DNA of 64,000 nt from Solea solea. Lineage: Eukaryota; Chordata; Actinopteri; Pleuronectiformes; Soleidae. Shown piece by piece: positions 21,021-35,614 of the stretch. The position numbers were made by a program, and so were the translations under genes. Under the pieces are notes generated by a model that was not told the DNA's origin, searched no databases, and worked only from the letters and a program-made list of their open reading frames with translations. Position 1 is the stretch's first letter; each line of letters opens with the position of its first letter. The stretch covers positions 24,348,888 through 24,412,887 of the forward strand of contig NC_081139.1 in NCBI RefSeq assembly GCF_958295425.1, written 5' to 3'.

Positions 21021-23850
21021 GTAAAGAGGACAAAGAGCAGCACTAATGGATACTTCACAGGTTTCTCCTCCAGAGAAGATTCTCGAGAGACTAACAAATA
21101 TATTCCACAGCAACGGCGTGTGTGTAATTTCCTCATGAAGAGATTTCGTGAACAACACAGATTAATGGTGTAATTTCACATGCAAGGATCCAGTTTATAG
21201 TGTCTGTGCATAATAATCTATAGCGAGCACCAGTGAGGTCAACGTGAGAGGTGTCAGTGATGGTTCAGACCATAGGCTACAAATAGATGGTGACAGTTTT
21301 GTCACACGACACAGCAGTGGATGGAACTAAAGTGAGAGTGAATGAGACCTTTTCATTTTTGTGTGTTTGGTTTCATTTTTCTTACTTCCTGTGGTGTTTC
21401 TCGTTTGCTGATTACTTTCCCCTGCGTTCTATTAGTTACACCTGTTTCTTGTTGTCTCAGTTCACTTTATATTCTGCTCTCTCCTCTTCCACTTCCTGTC
21501 AGACTGTCCTTTTTGTCCTCTGTGTTGGGCTTTTTCTTTTTAGGGCACGTTTTGCTGCATTTGATGTCATCTTTGTCTTATCTTTATTTTTGGATTATTG
21601 TGTTTATGTTACTGCCTTTGAATTTGTTCACCAGCCACTTACCTGCGCTCTCCCATGACACATTATCCCATTAGGGATGTTACAAGGTGGTGACTCTGTT
21701 CTTGGACTGCAACAATGTCAATTCATGCTAAAAATGAAGCACCTACCTGCAGTATCAGATTAGATTCACACATTTTTAACATGATTTTAATGTTATACAA
21801 TGAATGTTTTGCATCGTTTCAACACAGACGATGTTTATTTTGAAGAAGGAGTAACAATATACACGTTATTCTTACTGTAACTAAGACTTTCCTGCCAAAA
21901 GTGTTTGATTGATGATTTAATGACAGGAGCTATTTTACAAAGGCCAAAAAAAGAACTTCCACTGCCTGCAGTGGAGTGATAATCCACTGGAGGGCAGAAT
22001 ACAGGTATCAGATCGTATACAACAGGTATTAAAGGAGATAATTGATACTGTTGATGAGATATAAGTCTCAAAAACTTGTGTAGTAATACAAATGTTTTTT
22101 TAGGGTTAAGTTTGAGTAAAAACAGGCTGTTTTATTCTATTTGATGAAAAATGTGCAATTACACAACAGATGAAACAACTAGAGAAGGCAATTTCTAAAG
22201 AAATATTAGTGGTATTGATGGGTTGAATTTGTATGAAGACGATCAGACGAAGTCTCTAGTTCAGGATTTAAAGTTGTAGATGTCCATTTGTGTGTTGTTC
22301 TAGAAGCTGGATGCTTCTCCTCTCACTCAGAGTCACAATTCAAATGTATGCAAGTCACCGTGCGTGCTTTGGTCGTCACGTGACATGAAACGAGACAATT
22401 TTGTCTATGTTCTGGTAGAAAGTCATGGATGAAGAGTGACATTTGAGAAGTTTAAGAGAATCTCTTTTTAAAGAGTTGAACAACCTCTCTCCACTCCAGC
22501 CCAGCTCAGATCTTTAAAGTGCAATACACACAAATGTAATTGTAATCTCACTGTTGTTGTTGTGGAAGAATCTGTGAAGGTCATGAAAGCTTCTACATCG
22601 TTGAAGTATATGAAACTTGTGCGTAGTAGAATGTTAGTGTGTGTCTAAAGTGCATTTCAATTCATCTGAGAGAGAAATTGTCCTTGAATTTTTTGGAGTT
22701 TGAGTGTGTGGAGCTCATAAGAAGCTGAAAATTTGTTTGTACAAAAAAAACTGGACATTTTCAAGTTTGATCGTTTGATCGAAGTAGTTAACGAGCTAAT
22801 GGCCAAACATGGTGGGATAAGAATTCTCAAATCTAACCTGTCGCCTTTCCTGTCTGCACTTTTACACATTTTATGTGTCATTGTGGCACTTGTCCGTGAC
22901 ATTTTCAATATTTATTTCATTACAAAGCATGGTTGTAAAAATACAAAATCATTAGCAATAGACTTAATTCTTCTTCTTATAAATTCTTACATATCTACAA
23001 TGCCCCTAAAAGGACACGAGCAAAAAATAAACTTCAAGTTTCTGGTTCTTAGGCACAAGTTTTCCGTGCTCACTGGCCAGTAACTGTAAAGAGCAGAATA
23101 TTGTTCAAAGTAAAACATTGATGACAACAATTATATGTGCTTTAACTGCAAACTAAGAAATATATTAGAAAATTTAGACAACACGTTAACCAATATCAGT
23201 ACAATACAATTTGGTGTTCTCAGGTGAGCTGTAGATAAATTATAAGAGGGTAAAACATGTGCACAAAGGATCTATACTATACTGATCATGTAAAATAACC
23301 CCAGTTTCAACATGAGTGATGACAAGAGAAAGGCAGAGTGCCAAATCTGAGGGGCGAATTCTGCGGCACTTATTGCAGTTATCCATCACTTCTTGGGTCT
23401 AGTTCTTTAAGGACTTGTAATCCACTCCCCTTGCATTTTGTGTACATCCACTTACAGTACCTACAGTATATCCATGCAGTTGGCCAGATGTTTGTGACTG
23501 TTCTTAAATGAAAGTATATATCCCATCAATATCCCCATGGTTTATCAGACTACAAGACTATGGAAACACGCCATTTATATCATGAGCATGAGAAACTATT
23601 TCCTTTTGTAGCTTGACTGCTACTTTTTCCAACTTGATCGTTTTCTTTGTTTCATTGATCCACTTCTCATAAGAACCCCTTTTTAATCACACATCATGAC
23701 AGACAAATCTTTATAAGTTTAAGTCAATGCACATTATTACTATTATATTATTAGTTTGCTCATTGATTCCTTTTCATAAATGCATGTTTGTGTTTCCCCC
23801 CGTCTGCTTTACCTCATTCCCACAGTTATTTCTTTATTCATTTATTCAAG

Positions 23851-24033
23851 CTGGATCAAACTGCTGCTCCCAGGGTGGAACGTGTCATGGGATATGTAGA
23901 CATGGAGTCTCTATGTGGCGCTAATGGAAGCAGCAGGTTTGAGTGGCCTATTTATGAGCAGTCTGCGTGGGAGTCTCCAGACGACGTGCTGCAGCAAGAA
24001 AGCGACACGCAGCACAGCACTGCACAGCATCAG
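23851..24033 (+). other. candidate orphan coding exon (61 codons)
   Basis: After an acceptor ttatttattcaag there are 61 uninterrupted codons, phase 0 at both ends, up to a donor CAG|gtgaaa. The peptide begins LDQTAAPRVERVMGYVDMES, contains SSRFEWPIYEQSAWESPDD and ends DTQHSTAQHQ. Its composition is balanced and not repeat-like. I do not recognise the family and see no partner exon. It may be a real unannotated exon or coincidence. Confidence 0.25.
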
Positions 24034-25075
24034 GTGAAAATAACAATCCACTGTCCTCATACGTGACAGTAAAATCAGCTGGGACTCACATTTGAAGCTT
24101 TAAAAGACAGATGAAAACTTTGTTGATTGAATTTGTTTGAGGGAAATGTTCATTACAAAGGAGTTTGATCATATTGTGTGTTAATCTCTTCCCCGTCACA
24201 AAGTCTACCTTCATCCCTCCATAATCCCTCCAAGTGCTTTCAAGTCGCTTCCACCCAGAGCTCATTTCATTTCTCATCTTCTTCACTTCGGTTTCCCTTT
24301 GGAGTCACATCAGAGCGGTGGCACTGCGAACACCAGGCCTTTCTTCTTCAAGTAATGCGACGTAATCGTACAAGATAGCCGCTCAAAACCAATTTGTCTG
24401 AGTGCATTAAAATAACGGCTGAAAGTTGGCAGACGGCCTTGAATGACACCTGCGCGCGGGAAATTGGTCTGACAGAAAAGGCTCAAAGTGCAACTGGAAT
24501 ATGAAGTACAGTTTATTTTGTTTGTGCTGCGCGAGAGTGAACTTTTGTACATTCTGAGGCTTCCATGAACTTTGTTTCCGAGCTGTGTGTGCGTGAAAGA
24601 AAAGTTGTGACATACACGATCAGGAACCTCCGGCTTGAATTCATCATCACTTCCTCGTGAAACTTTCAGTGTCTCACTTTCCTCACAACAGGATCGGTTT
24701 TGCTTGACCCTATGACAGGCCGGACCACCTGCAGCACGCAGGAGGGGGGAAATCTGCTATATTTAGTCAGGGAGATACTGTGACATATTGAACTACAAGA
24801 AAATGTCCCTGGCAGATCAGTTTGTACACAAGTGCTTCCAAAAGAGTTCTCACGCAGTTTAACTGTAAGTTTAACTGTAAGTGTCACTCACAAGTACATC
24901 CAGTCCTAAATCTTTACAGTTTACAGTACTTTACAAACGGAACATAGAAAACTTCATAATTACAGTTAAAAAAAGACAATAAAAAAAAAAAAAATAGTGT
25001 ATTGTTAAAAAGACACTGGGATGTGATGGCAATCTCAGTTCTTAGTTTACATTTATACAGTTTAATGTGGTAAGT

Positions 25076-25515
25076 GGCACATGGTGCTGCAGTGGCTACA
25101 ATTGTTGCCTCTCATCACCGCCGGTCCAACACATGAGCAAACAAAGCGGCTGCTTGAGGAGAAAAAAAAAAAGATTTTAACATATTAAAGAAATCTAGAC
25201 ATATTTCGATATCTAAATAGTGTTGAGCTTAAGTGATTTGTTTTTGTTTGGTAGTTTTAAAAACCAAAATTAAAACACATTAATTAGATCATGAAACATC
25301 AATCAATCTGCCGTTTGAACGCCAGTTCGACTGAGGGCCTTTCTGTGTGGAGTTTTTGCATTTTCTCCCTGTGTGTGTGTGTGTGGGTTTTCTCCAGGTT
25401 CCTCTCATTGTCCAAAAATATGCAGATTAATAATTAGACGTCCTAAACTGACGTGAGAGGGAATGGTTATTTGTCTCAGTATGTTTGCCCTGTGATGGAC
25501 TGGTTTGTTGAAGTG
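25076..25515 (+). mobile_element. dispersed repeat interrupted by about 180 bp
   Basis: The left part (GTGCTGCAGTGGCTACAATT, GTTGCCTCTCATC) and the right part (AGTTCGACTGAGGGCCTTTC, TTGCATTTTCTCCCTGTG, GTTTGCCCTGTGATGGACTG) belong to the family at 8115-8375. They are separated by unrelated AT-rich sequence at about 25138-25315. Confidence 0.55.
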
Positions 25516-26294
25516 TGTCTGTGTGATGTGTTGACACGTCATTGACTCTCTCTCACTGATAACATGGCGGCCAGCAGGGGCAGAGGGAAAAACAATATTT
25601 TAGCCTCTTAACAATAAAATCTGCATCTGGTTAAGTCTGCAGTGCCTTGAGAATACATTTTGCCACTCTATCTCACATTAGACAGCCCCTTTTGGCTGGA
25701 AACTAACGTTTGTACACCACTTCCAGTCAGAAACAGGCTGTTTAATGGCAAGAAAAAGTGGTAAACAAGTTGCACAGATATCATAGATTTCAGCAGACAT
25801 AGCACTATTAAGCTATTAATATTTTTAGCTTTCGTTAAGTGGCTAATTTTCTGTCTTCTGTCCCTGCTGGCAGCCGTGTTGTCAGTTAGAGCCAATGTCT
25901 TAAATCGAGGCACATAAACCAAAGATAAGTTTGTTTTCTTACAAGCAAAATTATTATTACATTAATTAATGCAGTGAAAAGAAATTCCCAAGTCAGACAC
26001 GTTAGATACAAAGTTATATTATTTATTTATTTCCTTCCACAAAGAAAAATCATCACGGTATCATAATAAAAAAAGCACAAAATATCAATATTACTTACTA
26101 CAATGACACTCAGTAAGCATATACCTCCACGAAGGACCCTTTAAATTCAGCCAAGCTACATCTACCTACAAATGTAATGTGTTCTACTTTAGCTTAAACT
26201 CCTTTCCTCCACATATCATTGAAATCTGTTGGTGACAAAGTATCCACAGTGGAGGCAAATATTCCGTCGTGTTGTTTTTGCCGCTGTGGTTCCC

Positions 26295-26295
<1 letters not shown>

Positions 26296-26322
<27 letters not shown>
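26296..26322. repeat. (CA)n microsatellite
   Basis: About 13 CA units, within the likely tmem233 3' UTR. Confidence 0.9.
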
Positions 26323-26325
<3 letters not shown>

Positions 26326-26499
26326 GGAAAGCTGATATAAATGACTCAACAGTTGTATACATTTGTCACATTTGGGGGGAAAGAAGAGAGGAGGTGAAGT
26401 AAACATGAGTCGAGTCTTTTCATTGGCCGATGTATGATCCAACCACCGGACTTCATCCAGAGATCAACAGAGGTTCGATGTGTCCTCTTTGCACAGTGC

Positions 26500-30308
<3,809 letters not shown>

Positions 30309-30914
30309 CGTAACACAGTGACACAGTCTGGAGGTTAAATTAAAATAAAATAAAAAAAAGGACCTGAAAGAACAAAAAAAATCCAAGTTGAGAAGTTTAA
30401 ATATCGCCTGTGTTGCGCACGGATTAATCCACTCCTCCTCCTTCAAAGCTGGGAAACATATTAAGTTGAGGTTGGGGAGAGAGGGGAGAACGGGTGAGGT
30501 GTGAGAGGGGGACAGGATCCCTGACTCTGCTGGCCCCTGTCCAGGTCCCTGCCCTGAGGAGACGACGAGTGAGAGATCAGACTCTGTTTACTGCTGCTGG
30601 CAAATGCACAGGAATATGGGACTAATGTTCCTCAGTTCCGAGCAGTGTCACATGTATGAATGCTGCTAACCGAACACCCAGTGTGCGAGGATTAGGTTCT
30701 GCCAACATTTGCACCTATGAACTGTGTGGAGCCTTTGCAGTCAAAAACACAGAAGAAAAACAAAGTGAAAACTATTACAAATGGTAATGCTGGTTGTGAT
30801 TTTGTGTGATTTTTCCTCTGTACACTTGGCTGGTGAAGTCAGGCATTTCGCAGGTTTGCTTTAAATGGTGCAGGTAAGTCATCACAATTCTTAAATTCTG
30901 TAACAAATTTGACT

Positions 30915-31260
30915 TAAAGGCTCAGTGTGTAATATCTACTGCCCTCTAATGGTGAGACTGTAAAGTGCAGCAAACAGACATCTCTCCTGCTCATTTCAGG
31001 GAGCAACAGTGGCCCTCACAGGATGCTAGGCTAGATGTATGAAGCTAGCCTACATACACACTACATACAATATAAAAAACTAAATAACAAATAATGTGCA
31101 CCCATTAAGTCTGCCAGCAAGATACGTATCTGTATCTCTGTTTGCAGAGTCAGTAACTCAAAACACTCTGATTTGTCCATTCGGCTTCCTGTAGAAACAT
31201 GGCGGCACAAGATGATGGCCTATGTAAATGTATCTCCAGGCTAAATTACATTTAAAAGGC
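30915..31260. mobile_element. fish dispersed repeat ('ggctcagtgtgtaa' type)
   Basis: AAAGGCTCAGTGTGTAATAT, CTGCCCTCTAATGGTGAGAC, GGCTTCCTGTAGAAACATGG and CGGCACAAGATG occur in the order of a repeat frequent in percomorph genomes. A relative lies at 49140-49330. Confidence 0.55.
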
Positions 31261-31398
31261 TTGTTCTCAAGAATGAAGAATCTGCCATGTACGACAAATG
31301 TAGGGTTTCTGTCGTTTATTTATTATTATTGGAGAAATACAGACACTGTTGCGTCATATTGTTGTGATACTTATACTCAGGAAAGTAGTGTAGCATTG

Positions 31399-31823
31399 TT
31401 AAAGGAATACTTCACCGATTAGCATTTAGCTTTGTATTACTAGAATAGGGGTAGTATTTTTGAAAAACTGTGCTTCACAACCTCAGTTTCCCCTGAGTTG
31501 TGAAATATCTTCATTCTTTTCTTTGTTAAGTGTCTACCAGTGACACTTGGTCCTGTTAGCGTAACTATTAGCAAAGATGGCTGACACTGTTTACATTCTG
31601 GGAATGAGGTCCCGCCCACCTACGAGTGGGTCTAAAAAGCGCGGGATTAGCGTTGCAGTTTCAAGACTCGCACCAAGTGTCACTGGTGGACACGTAACAA
31701 AGAAAAGAATGAAGATATTTCTCAACTCAGGGGAAACTGAGGTTAGGAAGCACAGTTTTTCAAAAATACTCCCCCTGTTCAAGTAAAACAACCTAAATGC
31801 TAATCAGTGAAGTATTCCTTTAA
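31399..31823. mobile_element. TTAA-flanked fold-back MITE, copy 1
   Basis: Flanked by TTAA at both ends. Termini are AGGAATACTTCACCGATTAG and the inverted CTAATCAGTGAAGTATTCCT. The inversion continues far inward: AACCTCAGTTTCCCCTGAGT, ATATCTTCATTCTTTTCTTT and CCAGTGACACTTGG on the left are matched by reverse complements on the right. The arms are roughly 180-200 bases around a short centre. The TTAA suggests a piggyBac-like mobiliser. A 407-bp sibling is at 55799-56205. Confidence 0.85.
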
Positions 31824-33165
31824 AGTAACAGTAAATGAGTATTTTATAGTTAACCCTTAGTGGTATGTTAACACTAATAGAGTTCAATTGAACACAAATA
31901 CCAATTATAACGATATGTCCTTATCAGATTTGGTGTTACTTATAGTGTGCAAAAATTACTGTGTAGAAGAAGGCAGAGGAATTACCGCATCATTCATTTT
32001 GAGGTATAGCAGGTGATTATCCCACATGTTCAATTTCACAATCGCTCTCTGTGATTAGCATCTGGTTACCATGAAAATGCTGGTTCAGCTTCAGCGACAG
32101 GATGCCCCGGAAGCACCCATAATTCATGCAAGGAATCATGGGTCATAGGAATAAAGTAGACAGTGCCACAAGATTACAGGAAATATGTCATCACGACCAG
32201 GTCTAAAGATGTCCATATAATGAGATTTTAGCCCACTAATCATATCTTAAACTCTAAAATATTATCCAGGTCAGTACTGTAGCAAAAATAAAAACAAAAA
32301 CAACTTGGTACTGGAAATCAAGGATTAAGAAACTTAATTTAAGAAAAAAAGGAAACGTTTTTTAAGGAATAATCTATGATTACATATGTGATCTACCACT
32401 GTTAGATTCTTGTGATTGACAGACTTGCTTTTTTGGAATCGTTACTGCAGGATTTTTTATTGAATCTGAATAAGTATGTATTGTATGTGCACATGTGTAC
32501 AGTATACATAAAGTAAATGCAAGTTATATGCTTTATATGTACAATATGTATATACTGTATGCATGTATATATATATATGATATGTATATATAATACACAT
32601 TTTACATCACTGTAAAAGAATGAATTATCTTTGGATGACCATATGGGCAGGGAGAAGGGATTATTTTGATAATCCCTTTGCTCTGTTTTGTTCCATCTTA
32701 ATCTGGGTTTACTTAACTATGTGGTAGAAAAAAAGGAAAAGGAAAAATAATATCCTGGTAAATTGGAATAATAGTGTTTAAAATGTCATCACATTTGCAT
32801 TTATTTGCAGTAATAGTAGGAGTAGCAAATTAATCGCAGGTACGTGTGTGTCACCTGTTTGCACTATTATGGTGCAATGATTCTATTTAATTCTATTCTC
32901 AAAATTCTAAAGTTTAGGTGATTTAATATGCAGAATTATGAGCAAAACATGACTAACTTGAAATCTACAGGTCACATGATGATGAAAACAAACACTCACT
33001 GATATTTTACCCCACGTTTGACAGTTTTCTCCTCAAGTCTTGGTAAAAACCAGAGAGCAGTTTTCAGTTTAGAGAGATATATATATATATAGTATATACA
33101 CACACAATAAAATGTATAGGAAAAGGGGAAAAAAAAAACAGTTGTGGTCAAATGCTTTAGAATAA

Positions 33166-35572
33166 TTTATTAGGATTTTAAAATTGAAACTGTCAGAAAA
33201 AAAAAACAGGAGAAAAGATAAGCGTTGCTGTAAAGCTTGGCAGAGGACAGCCCCAATCTTCAACTTTAACTGAGCTCACGTCGAGCAACAAGCTTCATTC
33301 AAAGCATTGGCCCTTTTACTTACATCAACACAAGATAAAAGACATCATTAAAATCAATATACAAGGGGAACAAGATCTTAAAACAGAAAAATATAGTTTC
33401 TTTTTTTTTCTGAAAATAAGTCTTAATGCCGCAGAATTATCCACACGTCGTCTGCTATTACCAATAATAGTACTATTTTCATTTGTAAGGTAAAAAATAA
33501 CTTATTGCTTTATTGTAAGTTAAAAAGTTACAGTGTTGGTGTCCAGCAGTAGTTTTATGTCGTGTCCCAGGAGGTCTGACAGAGGAACCACTGGCTGCTC
33601 AGGAAGTTTTCCAATGTGGGGAAAAGTCCCAACAAAGAAGCTGCTTGTTTTTGCAAATGTTTCATTCATTTTTTGTTTGTTTGTTTATTTGTTTTGTTTA
33701 GGTTTTTTTGTGGGGGGGGCCTCTTCCTGCCAGCCAGTGTCGTCTGTACTGAAGTCAGTCCTGTGTCAGAGCCGACTGGGAGCGAGACCCTGTTCGATTT
33801 GTGGTTCCCTGCCCAGACCCCCTCTTTTCACCACCACATGGAGCAGCAACTGTATATGAACAATATGTCAGTTCCAGAGGACCACAATTTTATCAAAACT
33901 AAAACAAAAACATTGGGAGAGAGAGGCAGGGGAGAGGAGCAGATGAGCCAAAATGGAACAGGGCGATTTTTTTTTTTCAGTACCAAAAACAAAGGCAATC
34001 GAAATGCTCAAATCGTTGCCAAAAAGTAGTTCCATATTACACCTTTGATGTTTGCGCACAACACTCACTTACTCACACACACTCAGACGCAACCACATGC
34101 ACCTTCAATAGTGAAACGAGGACAGAACATGACCGTGATGTTTTCTACAATTGCTTCTCTGAGAATGTCCTTCATTTGTTTTCATTAGAAAAAAAAAAAA
34201 AAAACACAAAACAAAAACATTAAGAAGTGAATCGCACAAAAAAATATATAATATTTTCAAAAAAGAGGAAGTCAAGTCAACCCCTGACCACAACCCTCCC
34301 CCCCAGTAAACCCCTGATTTCTCCTGTTTAAGGTTATGGTTCCTCCATCATTATCACCATCATCATCATCATCATCATCTGTAATCAAGGTGTAGTTTTC
34401 ATGAAGATACAAGAAATCTGGGTGTTTCAACTTAAAAGACAATGATGCTTCTTTTTTTTGGAAAAAAAAACAAAAAAGAAAGAAAGAAGTAAAGCAAACA
34501 AAGTGATGACGTCATAACAAAAGCATTTTTTTTTTTCCTTTTTTTAACTGAGCAAACATGGCAGGCAGGCGAGCTCCTGGAAGCTGTCGACAGTTTTAGT
34601 CTCTCAGGCGACGCTGGAGCGGACTGGCCAACGACGTACACATATACCATTATGCATACTGATAAAAGTAGTGAGATGACCACACAAAGTAGTAGATGAC
34701 ATCCTGCACGTAATAAACCCTTTCCAAACCAACCAATGGCATGCCAGCCGGTTCAGTAACCCCTACACCCCCACCCCCAACGTCTATGTACAATATCTTA
34801 CAGGAAGACATAAAAACATTGCTTTAAAACCAATTACAGAATAAAATACCTTACAGATTATCATTATTATGTCATTATTAATAACAATATTACAAAGGTT
34901 TTGTTTTTAAAGACTACCAAAATATACATTTTAGTTGTTTTTTTTCCATGTTTGTGTGACGCTTGCGTTAAAAACAAACAAAAAAAGTGACCATTGAATT
35001 TGTTCTTCGTTGTTAAAAATGTTTTTCCAGACAGACTTTTTGTTTTTTTGCCCCCTCCCTCCCTCGAGCCACTTCAGTAACAGCTTTCAATGATTTCATG
35101 ATGAAATGACATTGACAATAACATTGAAATAAAATAACAATAATAATAGCAACAACAACAATAACAATAATAATAATAACAATAATAATAATAATAATAA
35201 AGATAAAAACTCAATAGTCCTCTGTGTATTTGTCAAAGACGACAAATGTTTCCTCAGAGATTTTTCTTTTCTTTTCTCAGCTTCAAAAATAAATGGATAA
35301 CAGTGGGTGGAGTCTACTTGTTCGACTATATGAGGACAAAGGAGGAGAGAGAGAGATAGAGAGAGATGGGGACGTTATGTTGAAGTGAGATTAGTACAGC
35401 AAAACAAGAGTTCAGGATTTAAAAAGATATTCAGTCGGTGGGTGGAGCCACAGGGAGCCCAGTGAGAGCGTGTGGCCAGCCAATCGGGTTGTGCCATCAG
35501 TGGGCAGCCAGTATTGTGATTGGCTCATCAGCAGAAGAGAAGCCCCTCCCATCTTCAGTGACCTGAGTCTTC
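33166..35572 (-). other. msi1: msi1 3' untranslated region (extent inferred)
   Basis: Downstream of the msi1 stop the minus strand runs through T/A-rich sequence with an (ATT/GTT)n stretch (35140-35202), many U-runs and an AATAAA at 33171-33166. Length and end are inferred from this signal only; nearer poly(A) signals could be used. Plus-strand ORFs here, such as one of 137 codons at 33616-34029, are antisense and unrecognised. Confidence 0.5.
35140..35202. repeat. (AAT/AAC)n in the msi1 3' UTR
   Basis: Mixed AAT and AAC triplets, which read as U-rich ATT/GTT on the transcript strand. Confidence 0.85.
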
Positions 35573-35614
35573 TCAGTGGTAGCCATTAGTGAACGCAGTA
35601 GCAATCAGAGGGCC
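35573..35614 (-). CDS. msi1: msi1 terminal coding exon
   Basis: 13 codons [13 protein letters not shown] and TGA at 35573-35575. Acceptor gtctcctcag. The NGYH end is conserved across Musashi proteins. Confidence 0.97.
   Translation of the reverse strand, partial: GPLIATAFTNGYH

Larger units (their letters stand above)
12794..26499. other. long intergenic, repeat-rich interval
   Basis: No recognised gene. It probably includes 5' untranslated exons of enho (the conserved-looking GC-richer block at 13480-13620 is a candidate), several CA and TA microsatellites, RTE LINE debris at 17160-17410 and dispersed repeats. Two open, splice-bounded segments at 15324-15440 (minus) and 23851-24033 (plus) are described separately. 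Confidence 0.6.
30309..33165. other. spacer between tmem233 5' end and msi1 3' end
   Basis: The first 250 bases are the tmem233 5' UTR and presumed promoter. I see no clear TATA box. Beyond that are a repeat at 30915-31260, the fold-back element at 31399-31823 and AT-rich unique sequence with short TA runs at 32550-32590 and 33078-33100. No gene is seen. Confidence 0.6.

Noticed and set aside
30309..30446. Upstream in-frame ATG extending tmem233 by 46 residues
   Set aside because: Extension is unlike the family and the downstream ATG has the better context and gives the expected length.
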